From positions 7,078,685 to 7,142,684 of the forward strand of contig CM055279.1 in NCBI GenBank assembly GCA_029237695.1: a stretch of 64,000 nt of DNA, in the 5' to 3' direction. Both the position numbers and the translations under genes were made by a program. The notes below the pieces were generated by a model that made no database searches, was not told the origin of the DNA, and saw nothing but the letters and a program-made list of their open reading frames with translations. The stretch is from Conchocele bisecta. Taxonomy: Eukaryota > Mollusca > Bivalvia > Lucinida > Thyasiridae. Within the stretch, counting starts at the first letter, position 1; each line of letters begins with the position of its first letter. Shown piece after piece: positions 1 to 11,224 of this stretch.

Positions 1-1794
1 CAGTTGTCACTGGTCATGTCGTTTACGTCTACGAGTCGTGTTGCCCTGTCAATATTGTCAGTGGTTGGCCACTGCTATTGGTCTTTATTATTAAAAGTAG
101 ATTTAGGAAGATGCAAATAAAAATATGGTAAATGATTTGCATGTATGGTTATCCCCACCCTCTAAAATACCGGCCCCCGCATGTAAGCAGTCACTACTTT
201 ATAATTTAATAGATAGAGCACTATGTGTCCGGTGGTGAGCAGACCGTATTGTTCGTTTCCCAGCGGGGGTCCCCGATTGGGCATTCCCTACCTGAAAGAT
301 CCGAGCGGACTGTAATGCGCAATGCTGTTAACTTCATGAGTGCTCATCATTGGAGGCCGGACGTTAATAGTTGTTAGCTGATTATAGGCTTAATTGTGTA
401 TATACAATTTTGTATATGCTTGGATATGACTACGGGTTGGGAATATGTTCGTTAGGGTGCACTCTGGGCCTGCTACCATAGATCGTATGACTGTATGAAG
501 ATACAGACGTGTGAAGAATTGTCTCTTAATTGATTTTTTTTTTTTTTTTATCTTATATTTAAGGGTAGGAATTGGCTCGAGGACCTTCCAAACCCGGGCA
601 TTTGAACCCAAAAGTGGCAGGCCAATGACCGTTGGCCCGTTTGTTTCCGAATTTACTAATATCTGCCATACAGTCGAAAGATGTGCATTAAATGAAGGAG
701 GCAATGAGGCGGTTAATTTAACCTAGCTAGTTCATTCTCCTATCGCACGAAGCCGGTATGTAAGACCTTGAAAAAGGCTGAGTGTGAGTGCATGTGATAT
801 ATGGAGATTCAGCCGTAACAGTGTTATCCTATATAGTGATGATATTTGACGATTGGTCAGGGCATAACATATCAGGCTGGGAATGATCGATATTTGGTTA
901 TGCAAAGTATGATGTAATATGTTTTCGGGCCCAGCCACTGTCGTTTCGCGGCTTATTGTTATATACGATTTGCTATTATTCGAGTTCATGTTTGGCGTTT
1001 ATCTGTTAATATTTGGTTATATGACAATGTGTTTCACATATTCTGAAGACGAAAGAAAAAGAGAAGATAATACACGGCGGTATAGCAATTGCCCATATAT
1101 TAGTGAGTGGCCCATACCATACCGCCGGCCATGGTCCAAAAAGTTAAATTTGATTTCAGACGATGCATATTACAGTCAATAATGTTTAATAAGAGTAATG
1201 CGGGCGGCCAATTCCGGTCTATTCTGCATTACTCCGTGAGATGAATGGTGGGGAAACCAGAGTACCCGGGGAAAACCACCTCCTCCGACAAGTAATGACA
1301 ACTTCACATACGTCGGTGTAGAGGTGAAGAGCTGTGATCGAACAGCTACCGGGGACCAATGCCGGCTCTTTACTGCCGGTCAAAATGACGGCATCAGCTA
1401 CTGTCAATCCGTGCCCGGCGCCCGGCCACACCGCAACGATGTCCATTTGGTTCTACAACATATCTTTTAAAACAAGAGAACATGTATGATTAAGGGTTAA
1501 ACAGGAGGCGATTGGCTGTCATCATTAACCTCTGAAGAAGAAGAAGAAAAAAAAAGTATAGGGTGCGGTCGTCAGTATTGGAAGACGATTATTGGTCAGT
1601 GAGAGTTGGGGTAGAGGTTGCAAGTTGTCCTAGTCCATGTATATGGTGTCATCGGAATTGTGTATGGTACAGAGGGAGGGGTGGGCAGTGATATGTATAT
1701 TTATTATTACATAGGTAATCTATATATATATATACATCTATATATTGTCGAATATATTGGTTGTCATACTGGTTATACTATGTTATGCTTGGAG
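1..1794. other. No gene recognised; short low-complexity runs
   Basis: I see no convincing coding sequence here. Reading frames are short and unlike any family I know. The segment holds a T-rich run near 533-550 and a 35-base block at 564-600 that recurs twice elsewhere in the window. A stretch near 1236-1290 (GAAACCAGAGTACCCGGGG) has the look of dispersed bivalve repeats, but I cannot assign it. Confidence 0.5.
564..600 (+). repeat. 35-base dispersed block, copy 1 of 3
   Basis: The block contains GGAATTGGCTCGAGGACCTT followed by CCAAACCCGG. Close matches lie at 45184-45220 and 48350-48386 (GGCTCGAACACCTTCCATAC). Flanks are not shared, so this is a short conserved island and not a long repeat. 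Its function is unknown. Confidence 0.55.
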
Positions 1795-2800
1795 ATTGGG
1801 TTTGCGTTAATTTATTTAGTTTAGCTTCATGTATTAGCCCCTACGAGCCTGTACATATCGTCTCGTTAATATCCCAGTACTGATCCTCGATAAGGCAATC
1901 CATACCAGATAGACTTTTCCGGGCCAGTTCCGATCGAGTACATACCCATTGGATGGGGGAGAGATCACTTGTCGTATATTTATATCTACAGCCTGATACT
2001 AATATGTAATAGACTTTTTCAGATTGGGTTTGTCTTAATTTATTTAGTTTAACTTCATGTGTTAGCCCACATGAGCCTGTACACATGAAGTACATGTACA
2101 AATATACCAATTGTTGCACTTTCACATGCGCCTGCATCATGCGAAACAATCAACAGTGGTACACAGTGCCAGCTTCTGGCCCAGGTGAAGCTCCAACGTA
2201 TCGGGTTTTCGGCGTCCGCATACCAAAGCATAATGCCTCACACGAAACATACACGCATACATACGTACATTTATATACCTCCCGCATACAGGCACATTTA
2301 ACTTAAGATTCTAAAAAAAAAACATGAAATTCACATGTAATGTTATTGGGAAAGGATGAGCACTAAATACATTGTTTCAATGTACATGTATTGATGATAT
2401 AACATATATACAACCTATATGCTGTTATTTTTGGAGATTGGGTTCTGATTGGGTTGGGCTACCGCACCCCACCTAATACATGTTATAGATCACTTGTCTT
2501 ATATTTATATTTACAGCCTGATACTAATAGACTTTTTCAGATTGGGTTTGTCTTAATTTATTTAGTTTAACTTCATGCGTTAGCCTACACGAGCCTGTAC
2601 ATATCGTCTCGTTAATTTCCCAGTACTAATCCTCGATAAGGCAATCCATACCAGAGATACTTTCTCGGGCCAGTTCCGATCGAGTACAGACCCATTGGTG
2701 GATCACTTGTCTTATATTTATATTAGTTATATGTTGCTATGTTTTGAGATTTGGTTCTGATTGTGTTGGGCTACCGCACCCCACCTAATACATGTTAACG
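1795..2800 (+). repeat. Degenerate direct repeats, 2-3 copies
   Basis: A module with TTTATTTAGTTTAACTTCAT, then GTTAGCC...GAGCCTGTACA and CTCGATAAGGCAATCCATAC, occurs at about 1805-1960 and 2550-2690. A partial copy lies at 2035-2085. A second module (GGGCTACCGCACCCCACCTA) occurs at 2456-2484 and 2768-2796. The segment looks like a locally duplicated, diverged noncoding unit. No reading frame is maintained. Confidence 0.6.
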
Positions 2801-3386
2801 TTAACTACATGTATATACATCCTAATTGTAAACATAAGCTGCGTACATAGATCTTGCAACATTGTCAACCAGTGACGATATTTACAGTAGTTTTCATATC
2901 TGGGTTGGAGACAATGGGGCCTAGTGTCACGGACGTAACTTAGCTAGGACAACTCCATCGTATTTTTATTTTGTTCCTACCCTTAGTACCGGTGTATACA
3001 TGTGTACATGTATTGTATTTTGAAGTATGATTCATTATATTATTTAATTGTGCAGAATGTATTATTATTATTTTTCATATTTTTGGAGCAGCGGTATTAT
3101 GTTATATTTTATTCCAGTACCCTGTCGCCTTAATGTATTTTAGTACAGCTAAGTGTATTTCCGTTTCACATTCTTTAGGGGGGAATATTAAATTATATGG
3201 GGACGATATAATATTATTTTTTAAGCAAACAGCGGCTAAATCCTTTCTTGCTGATTCATGCGTTGGACAGAAGAAGAAATAGTGGTCCAGTTCTTCTATT
3301 TCGTCTTCATCGCACTGACTACAGTTTATATCTATATCAATATTGCTGCCCTGTGGATAACGATTTGCCTTTATACCATTTCTGCC

Positions 3387-3998
3387 TTATCTAAGTCGTG
3401 TGATTATTCTGTCTGCCCGCCTATCCTTACTGTATAATTTACACGTAACTGGGATTGTGGGAATCATGGATTGCAGTATGTGCCCGCCGTGCTTACTTTC
3501 ATGAATGTTATTCCAACGTGTTTGCCATTTGCATCTTGATTTTTTGCTAATAACAGAATATATTTCTCTATGAGTAGGTAGTGTTAATTCATCAGTGCCT
3601 GTCAAATGTGCTGAAGCAGCCGCGCGATCTGCTTCTTCATTACCGGGTATTCCAATATGGGAAGGGACCCAGTCTATATTTATAAGCTTGCCCTGTTCCA
3701 CTGTTCTGCTTATTAGTGTCTTAATGTCATGTATTTTGTCTGGTCTCGTTTTAGATGTACCTGAATTAATAGCTTGAACAGAGCTTAATGAATCTGTTAT
3801 AATTACGGTGTTTTTGTAGTCATTTAGCATAAGGTTGTATATAAGGGCCTTTTCTATGGCAATAAGCTCTGCTGTAAATACACTTAGAGTGGATGCCAAC
3901 TTATATTGTTCTATATGATCTAGTTGGGGTACCACAAAAGCAGCTGATGTTATTCCTAGTTCTGAATTTTTGCTACCGTCCGTGTATATCTGTAGCGT
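3387..3998 (-). pseudogene. RNase H domain of the I-like element
   Basis: The protein has the RNase HI fold signature: YTDGS at the start (first Asp), FTAELIAIEKAL (Glu), VIITDSLSSVQAI (second Asp) and GNEEADRAA (third Asp). In these elements the domain removes RNA from the cDNA hybrid during target-primed reverse transcription. The four acidic residues look intact, but the frame is separated from RT by a stop at 4350 and at least one shift, so it is not expressed as part of an intact ORF2. Confidence 0.85.
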
Positions 3999-4349
3999 GT
4001 CTTTCCAATGGTGGTGAATGTAATATGTTGCGTTTTTAAGGCTGAGGGCTGGATCCCTATTCTTATCTATTATTATTTCTGTAAGGTCAGACCTTGCTGT
4101 GATTTCAAATGGTTAATAAGGTATGTGTGTGAAGAATGGTTGTATTTTACAGTCATTTAGTCCATATTCTTCTTTTAGGCTTATAGCGTTCATTGCATAA
4201 CATATTTTTATTTTATTATTGTTAGATTGATACTTTTTATTCGGTTTACTAGGACCTCTTTTAATTCTTAACATGTTGTATTTATATGTACGTTTGGGTT
4301 TTATTAGTTCGTTAAGTGGTAGGTTAGCACCATGTGGCTGGGTGCGGGC

Positions 4350-5861
4350 TCAGTATTTTAGTAAATTACATTCACGTCGCAGATCCAGTGGTTGTACAAC
4401 TATTTCTACTTCAATTGCTGCGGCTCTAGTTGATTGATAGGCACCCGTTGCTACTTTTAATGCTGCTCTTTGAATTATTTCTAGTTTATTTAGATGACTT
4501 GCCGCTGCGTCTTTGTATAACATACAGCCGTAGTCCATTTTAGATAGTATTAATGCTTTATAGAATCGTAGGAGAGACGGTTTGTCTGCTCCATATGATG
4601 TACCTGATATAAGTTTCATTAGATTAAGGTCCTTCCTACACCGTTGGTCTAGGTTTGTTACATGAGGACCCCAGGTTAATCTGTCGTCTAATATCATACC
4701 TAGAAATTTTGCACATTTCTTGTAAGGGATTGATTGGTTGTTCACCACTAGATTTTTTATTCTATAGTGCTGTTCTCTTTTATAGGCATACCGCTGCTCC
4801 GCATTTTTATAGCACAATGTTCCTCCGTTATGAAATATGACTGCCTCAGTTTTAAGTGGGGAGATTTTAAACCCCCATTTATTTTGCCATATAGTAATTT
4901 TATCTAGTGATGTCTGTACAACTCCGAGGGCTATATCTAGATTCGCATGTGCATTCCAGATCGCGCTGTCATCAGCAAATTGTGATAGGTCTTTTTTTTT
5001 ACGTGTATTCTTATTAGCATTGTTAAGTTCAGTATGCAGTGTGTCAATCATGATGTTGAATAATATTGGACTAACGACGCTGCCCTGGGGGCAACCATTA
5101 TCTATGTTTTGGAATTCGGAGTGCTCTGTTCCTATTCTGACTCTAATTGTCCTGCCAGTAAGAAATTTGTCAAACCATAACACCATTCTGTTATTTATGC
5201 CCTTCTCTATGAGTTGCTCTATTGTTCCCTTTGTCCACATTAGGTCAAAGGCTTTCTCTAGGTCTAAGAAGACAGCAACGATCGTTTTCTTTTCCATCAT
5301 AGCTGTTTTAATTACGGTTTCCAGTCGTGCTAGTTGATCTAAGGTAGATCTTTGATTTATGAATCCTGATTGAGTCGGGCTCATTTTTTGGTTTGATTCT
5401 ATATGGTGCTTTAACCTATTCGCTACCATCGTTTCCATCACTTTGCAAATTGTTGGTGTTAACGATATTGGTCTGTATGATGATGGATGCGTTGTATCCT
5501 TTTTAGGTCTTAATATAGGGATGATGGTAGCTTCTTTCCAGGAGTCAGGTAGGGTACCGTTTTCCCAGGATTTATTTATAACCAAGAGCAATTGTTCCAT
5601 ATATTCAATAGGGAGATGCTTTAAAATTGTAAAGTGTATTTTATCTGCTCCTGGTGCTGTATTCTTTTTACTTCTAAGGGCAGCTTTTAGGTCTGACATG
5701 ATGAAACGTCTATTGAGGCAGGTTCCTTCATTTAGTTCAGGAATTATTGTTTGTGTATCTATCTTAGATTGGATAATTGGATCTCTTTGTTCTTTAACTT
5801 GTCTAAACTCTGGTGTAAGGTTGTCGTTACTTGAAATAGTTTTATAATGGTCTGTGAGCAC
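4350..5861 (-). pseudogene. Reverse transcriptase domain of the I-like element
   Basis: The open segment is about 503 codons. Recognisable RT blocks in order are NTAPGADKIHF (block 1-2), SSYRPISLTPTICKVMETMV (block 2a-3), VFLDLEKAFDLMW (block A, catalytic Asp), GCPQGSVVSPILFNIMI (block B) and FADDSAIW (block C, the two catalytic Asp), then GFKISPLKTE (block D). It copies element RNA into DNA at a nicked chromosomal target. FADD in place of YADD is a known variant and need not be inactivating. Upstream the frame continues toward the endonuclease (about 6085-5862) but is cut by an in-frame stop near 6086. The frame ends at TGA 4348-4350, short of RNase H. Confidence 0.9.
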
Positions 5862-6349
5862 CTCTGCCTTTTGTTTTTCATCGTAAACTAGGTTGTTGTT
5901 ATGTAAAATTGGTGGTAGTGGTGGTGTACGTTTACCTCTGATTCTGTTGAATTGATCCCAAATTTCTTTACTACTTTTTTCGTTATTAAGTTCCGAAATA
6001 AATTTCTCCCAACCGATTTGTTTTGCCTCATTTAATATGGCGGACGCGAGGGATTTGGCCTCCCGATACTCGTCCCGTCTTTTTTATTTCAGTGTTTTAT
6101 GGTATTTATATGCCTGTTTCCATCTACGCAGACAGTTCTCCCTGTTTTTAATGGCATCCGAGCAGGCCGGAGTCCACCAGGGATTGGTTGGGCGATTGTG
6201 TGCTTTGCCACTTGTCTGTGGTATACATTCCTTACTGATTTCGTAGAGAGTGCTCACAAATTCATTATGATATTCATTGCAGTTTAATTTTTTCTCTATG
6301 TGTAACTTAGTTGAACATAAGTGATGGAAACGCTCCCAGTCAGCCTGAC

Positions 6350-7111
6350 CTAACTTCCATTTAGGAATTGTTGCGGAGTACTCTTATGGTATTGGGTCAA
6401 AACTTTAGTAATTATTGGATAGTGATCACTTCCTAGTGTAGAATCGTGTACGAACAAGGAGGACGAGGAAGCTAGAGCTGGTGTAGCTAATGTTATGTCT
6501 GGTGTTGTTCCTATACCTTTACTATGTGGGATATGAGACGTATCGAAGGTTACGGCCCCATCATTTAATAATACGTAATCTGTATTGTCTAAAAAGTTTA
6601 TTATTTCATCACCAGTTTTGTTAGTTTTGGCGAGATAATGCACGTCCCAAAGTGGGTTGTGTCCGTTAAAGTCACCCAATATCAGAGCTTTATTACTTAT
6701 CTGTTTGGTAATGTTATATAGATTGTGTAGTTTAGTAGCGTTTGTACTGCCACCGGGACCGATGTATACATTTCGTATGTCTATATTACCTTTGTTACCT
6801 AATATTTTAATTGCAGAATAAAGAATATTTTCTGTTTCCTTCAGATGATTCGTTTTTAATTTTTTGCAAGAAACTACATTTTTAGCATATATGCCTACTC
6901 CACTACCATGGAATGGATTTGTGGAGTGCGCTATTAAGTTGTATCCTGTTAGAGTTGATGGTTTTGGCATTTTCTGAAGGCATATTACATCGGGTGACAA
7001 TATGTTAGTTTCTATAGCATTTATTAGATCTCCCTTTGTCCGTAGAAATCCCCGACAGTTCCATTGAAGGACTGTCAGGGGGTGATTATTACTATTATTA
7101 TTTCTACCCAT
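6350..7111 (-). pseudogene. AP-type endonuclease domain of the I-like element
   Basis: This is an EEP-family (exonuclease-endonuclease-phosphatase) domain that would nick target DNA. Visible motifs are LQWNCRG (metal-binding Asn), VICLQK, VYIGPGG, LILGDFNGHNPLWD (Asp-Asn pair), TTPDITL and LGSDHYPI (the SDH triad). In the second motif the usual catalytic Glu (LQE) is Lys, so this copy probably lacks nicking activity. The frame is otherwise open for 253 codons. Confidence 0.85.
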
Positions 7112-7140
7112 ATATGTTTATGTTTTATTAATGTTATGTA

Positions 7141-7862
7141 TTATTGCGAACATATTCTGCGTTTGTGCAGAAGAGCGCCATGTTTACTATTCAGAGGTTC
7201 TGGCTGGGAGGCTGTTTCAGGTTCATTGCTTCTCAGCTGTACTGGAGGCGCTAGAACATTGGGACCTTGCTTACATTGGGCTTTACGTTTAGGTTTTTTA
7301 GTTTGACGACTACCAAATGTTCCATTCCTGTTAAAAGTTTTGGATTGTTTTTGTGTAAGGGGCATAGTGTGTGTTTTGTTCTTATTAAATTTAGCGCACT
7401 TATGTGTTTCCCCCACCGGGCTACCCGTTGGACTGGCATTTGGGGTGGATGTTTTAATGTTGTTGGTTGTTGCCTCTGTGTGTTGTTTCGTAACACTTCT
7501 ATGACCTTCTGCTATGTTTTATGTGTTAATGTTGTCGCTGGAACTATTTTGTGATATATTTGATAGGCATAGAGGTGATGACGCTGGGGCGGATTTGTTG
7601 GGGCTATTGTTTACGACTGGGCAGCAAGGACTTTTTGCGCAGTCCATGCTGATGCTATGTGACATTTCGGGTTCCATTTCAGTTGTTATGCCGAGTTCCG
7701 CCGCCAGTTCTATTATTGTTGTGTCTATTTCCGTTATTAGTCCAGTATGTTTGCGATTACTCGTAGCTATTGATGGATGCAGGGGTTCAGTATTGTTATT
7801 TCTTCTTTGTTTAGTGGGTGGGGGTGATGTAGGGTTTTGTCGTGTTTACGTCTTGATTAATT
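7141..7862 (-). pseudogene. ORF1 remnant of the I-like element
   Basis: Two minus-strand reading segments adjoin. One runs from about 7862 to 7527 and is rich in Asn, Thr and Ser (includes HPSIATSNRKHTGLITEI and ELAAELGITTEME). A second, in another frame, runs from about 7525 to 7141 and is basic and Gln/Lys-rich (KTFNRNGTFGSRQTKKPKRK). It sits directly upstream of the endonuclease, the position of the nucleic-acid-binding ORF1 protein. No CCHC knuckle remains, so this is only the C-terminal part, with a frameshift near 7527. Confidence 0.55.
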
Positions 7863-7864
7863 GA

Positions 7865-8715
7865 GCAGACTTGTCGGCATCTAAACACACACAAATCGCA
7901 GTTTCCACGGCAGTTACTAATTAACTGCTTTTAATTGGCAACCATGGCGTTAGTTTCGGATTAACGGTGTAATTTGTTAGATAATCAGCAGTGTTTAAAA
8001 TGAGCGATTAACATTTCGGTGAGAAACACACTCGTCTCAAATTATTAGCTTCAAAGTACGTGAAAATCAAAGTCTAATTTGGTTACTATGTTCACAAATA
8101 CTTTTACCGACAACACGGTCATGCCTCGGGTAACATACAATCGTCCCACCGCCGCTAAGCACCGTAAGCAGGTGCCCGTTTCAACGAATATCACGGAAAT
8201 TGCCGAAGATTTCCGTGATACGCTAACTGGAAAATGAAAACAGATGGTGTCATTTTTATTATCTAAAAGGACCAAAATATTATTAGTTTAGAAACATAAT
8301 TTTTATATCAATAGATAGAAAAATGAATGAGCTAATTGAAAATACCTGTGCATTTTTTGTCACTATTCTTATAAAAATAGATTTTCCAATTTTCCCAACG
8401 AAAATCGAGAAGAAAAATCACAATTTGCTATATAAATTTATAACTACCGACTATTTTTAAAGCTAAAAAGGACCAAAATATTTTTATTTTAAAAACACGA
8501 TCGAAACATCATAATAAAGTACAATAATTGAAGTTTAAAATGTGACTTGTGCATTTTTAATCGGTTGTGTAGTTTAAAAGTTACTTAAGAAATGGTAATG
8601 GTCTCCTATATAATTACATATAAAACTCGCCGCTACTAATGCAGACTTTCTACAGGTAAGGTGGCCGCGAAAGTTGGATATGCTACAAATGCATGATCAT
8701 GTGCTACACAGCCGC
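7865..8715. other. AT-rich stretch without genes; one short hairpin
   Basis: No gene is seen. The only structure I can point to is a near-perfect palindrome at 8188-8223 (TATCACGGAAAT ... ATTTCCGTGATA). GGACCAAAATATT appears twice (about 8269-8281 and 8470-8482). Confidence 0.5.
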
Positions 8716-8940
8716 CTGTGTAACACTTGCCAAGATTATCAACTAGATTATCAACGTTTCAGAACATATATTCGCAATGCCAACTCGCCGTCAAGCAATT
8801 TGATTGTCTGCGCCTGAGCTGCAACGCAGCTCAGGCGCAGACAATCAAGTTGCTTGATGTCAAGCACGATATTTAAGAATTGTAAATAAAGACATTGTCA
8901 AATATTGGCAAGGAATTAGCACAGACTGTAGTGTATTTTC
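8716..8940. mobile_element. Hairpin MITE family A, copy 1
   Basis: A core palindrome at 8791-8859 is centred on GCGCCTGAGCTGC/GCAGCTCAGGCGC, with AGACAATCAAG arms. Outside it lies a second pair, GTTTCAGAACATATATT...GCAATGCCA on the left and a diverged TATTGGCAAG on the right. Other copies lie near 24060, 31405, 48500 and 51484. There is no coding capacity, so this is a non-autonomous inverted-repeat element. Confidence 0.7.
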
Positions 8941-9240
8941 TACTGACGCTCCATTTGATGGATTACCTAGCACATAAATGACAGAGAGCATCCGCTAGGA
9001 ACATTATATGTTCACTTCTGGAACATTAAACGCCAGAACGGATGCTTAGACAAGGTCCACAGGGAACAGATTCTAGTTTGTTTGGCGGCGTTTTTTAAGA
9101 CATTTATCTCGATGGTGATTAGACTTTTACGCAATTTCCATGGTGGGAATATGGATGTCTGGGAAATAATGTACCAAACTGACACTTACATGTAGGACAG
9201 CTCCTGAATTTATGAAGATGTAGGAGACGGATTCACGCCG

Positions 9241-9495
9241 TTTAAACCTTTGACCCCTAAGTAACTTGAATGGATTTTGATATGCTAATGTTTGAAACCA
9301 ATCTAACCATCACACATTGATGTTCAGACTAGTCCATTAACATGATGAAAAGGGGATGTTTTTGTTCTCAAGACAATCAAAATTAATTGAAAAAATTGCA
9401 GATACTGATGAGACGGCTCGTTACGAGCCGGCTCATCTGGATCGGCACTGTTTGCATAAACCGCTATAGCTGGCTTTCGGGTTCAAAGGGTTAAC
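9241..9495. mobile_element. Family C MITE (TTAA-type, piggyBac-like), copy 1
   Basis: This family runs from CCCTTTGAACCC to GGGTTGAAAGGG between TTAA tetranucleotides, the target preference of piggyBac-group transposases. Its centre is a palindrome, GCCGGCTCGTAACGAGCC, embedded in GTGCAGATCCAGATGAG and its complement. This copy is diverged at its left end (CCTTTGACCCCTAAG). Better copies lie at 35533-35780 and 43225-43472. Confidence 0.7.
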
Positions 9496-9644
9496 ATGGT
9501 ATGTTCATGAAGCGCAGCAGGTTCATTTCATCTACAGTATTGTGTCAAACGTTGGACCCAGTTCATCACAAGTATAGACCCTTTCAACATTGGCGATGTG
9601 GCCAACACTGTACAATTTAATCAGTCGATATAAATGTAATATCA

Positions 9645-9713
9645 CAGTGAAACCTCTCTAAACCGGACACCCTGGGAGCTCCCCAGGGTGTCCGGCTTAG
9701 AGAGGTTTCACTG
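9645..9713. mobile_element. Family B palindromic MITE (pogo/Tc1-like), copy 1
   Basis: The element is almost wholly palindromic: CAGTGAAACCTCTCTAAACC and GGACACCCTGGG on the left, complement on the right. CAGT ends and TA at insertion sites in most copies (here only on the right) fit Tc1/mariner-pogo elements. About 69 bp. Other copies: 36577, 38147, 47386, 57114 and 58252. Confidence 0.75.
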
Positions 9714-9989
9714 TAAATCATGCATTTATCATTCTGAGGCATAGCTGCGTGCTATGCGATCATGAACAGATATAATCACCTGAGATAAATGACCAAGAAA
9801 CTCATGGTGTTCGATTTACAGAGGTTCCACTGTAATATTACTCTATTAATAGAAATATCGTACATTTACATGTGATGGGCTATGCAGGTAATTCAATTCA
9901 ATAGTGGAGGCGGTTGATTTTTCATGATGTGTTTCTGCTGGTTTGCTTTGATAAAATATGATGGTTTGTGTAGGTGATGGGGAAAAACA

Positions 9990-10090
9990 TATATCCGAAA
10001 TATGGGTGGCGGGTGAAAAATTATATAAATTAAAATTATGGGTGGGGTGAAAAACATGCATGGGTGGCGGGGTGAAATAAATGATGTGTT
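9990..10090 (+). repeat. Short G-rich repeat, about 3 copies
   Basis: ATGGGTGGCGGGGTGAAA-like words recur at about 10000, 10038 and 10060, separated by AT-rich spacers. The minus strand gives proline/histidine-rich frames that look spurious. Confidence 0.45.
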
Positions 10091-10462
10091 ATGGGTGTCG
10101 TCGTGAGAACAGAAGTGCATTGCGCCACACCACTCCCGACTACGCTTTAGCATTGATACATTACATTCATACGGAATGTTATTATTTTATTTAATAATAC
10201 ATTGTTTCATGAATATCAGTGTAGATCCTGCTCAGACTCCGCGGATGCGCAGGCTGATCTGGTGCTACACTGTACACACAGACGATCAGCCCTGAGTTGT
10301 CTCGTCGTCCTTAAGTGGTATATAATAACATCGTCTTGCTTCTATCCGCTGTGCATTTTCAACGGCTTCTTCTCTCCCGATGGCATCTGCCATCTTGATA
10401 GCTGTGCACTCATTTTAACCGAATTATAAAATATATCTGGGGAAATGGATCCATTGATTTGT

Positions 10463-10792
10463 ACGGAGCCCCGCAGAGGACATTTACAATTCGTTCCCAC
10501 AAAATAACAATTCGTTCCTTCAATTTAACAATTCGTTCCTCGAATTAACAATTAGTTCCCACTAATTGCTTATTGTTAAATCGAGGAAACGAATTTCGTG
10601 GGAACGAATTGGTAACTTGAGGGAACGAATTTTTAATTCGTGGGAACGAATTGTTAATTCGTGGGAGCGAATTGTTAAATTGAGGCAACGAATTGTTATT
10701 TCTTTGAATAGAATTGTTATTTCGTGGGAATGAATTGTTATTTCGTGGGAACGGATTAATAAAAAAGAATTCTGCTTCCTGCGGGGCTCCGT
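10463..10792. mobile_element. Foldback-like element family F, copy 1
   Basis: Ends are inverted copies of ACGGAGCCCCGCAG (right end CTGCGGGGCTCCGT). The left arm repeats AACAATTCGTTCC and the right arm repeats its complement GGAACGAATTGTTA about every 19-20 bases. The two arms would fold back on each other. The architecture resembles Drosophila Foldback elements, whose inverted ends are made of short tandem repeats. Three more copies: 40125, 45276 and 61263. Confidence 0.75.
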
Positions 10793-10795
10793 ATA

Positions 10796-11165
10796 TGTGT
10801 GACTGTGACTGGAGAAATGTGGCTTATATATATATCAAGCCCGAATTTTCAGATCGGACATACGGTAGATGATAATATAAGAAAATGCAAACACATCAAA
10901 AAGTTATTTTTGGCCCATAAGCCCCATTTCTCCAGTCACTGCCACATATGTTTTGCGACTAGTGATGATCCAAATCAGACTGTGCATCCGCACAGTCTGA
11001 TCAGGATCTGCACTGTTAAGCTTTCCATCAATGAAACAGCCGCCTTTCTTCTGGCACGCAATATATGTATATATTGTTATCATCCTACAGGAGTGTGTTA
11101 TTTGATCAGGTGCTTCACTTGTCACAAATCACATAAGCCCTATTTCTCAGGCACAGCCACATGTG
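10796..11165. mobile_element. Family G hairpin elements (two overlapping copies)
   Basis: Family G has ends TGTGGCTGTGACTGGAGAAA and TTTCTCCAGTCACAGCCACA. Its inner core is GTGCAGATCCTGATCAGACT with a nearby inverted partner. Here a start at 10797 is followed by an inverted end at 10914-10952, then a second stretch containing the core (10966-11010) ends near 11165. It appears to be one copy partly inserted in or rearranged with another. No coding capacity. Confidence 0.65.
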
Positions 11166-11224
11166 ATAGCACTGCCTCTTAGAATATGTCTAATGGATTG
11201 CTCAGACGTTATATATGTGGTTTG

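Larger units (their letters stand above)
3056..7862 (-). mobile_element. I-like non-LTR (LINE) retrotransposon, 5'-truncated and inactive
   Basis: Read on the minus strand, the order is ORF1 remnant (7862-7141), apurinic-type endonuclease (7111-6350), reverse transcriptase (5861-4350), RNase H (about 3998-3387), then a Cys/His-rich tail (about 3340-3240, C-x2-C...H...C). RNase H downstream of RT points to the I superfamily (I/Nimb-like). At the 3' end the minus strand reads AATAATAATAATA (about 3058-3075), which fits the TAA-type tails of I elements. Frameshifts and stops separate the domains: for example an in-frame TAA near 6086, a TGA at 4348-4350 and frame changes near 4110 and 3390. No 5' UTR is recognisable past 7862, so the copy is probably 5'-truncated. 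Confidence 0.85.

Noticed and set aside
5443..5847. Plus-strand 134-codon frame opposite RT
   Set aside because: It is the antisense shadow of the well-supported minus-strand RT domain.
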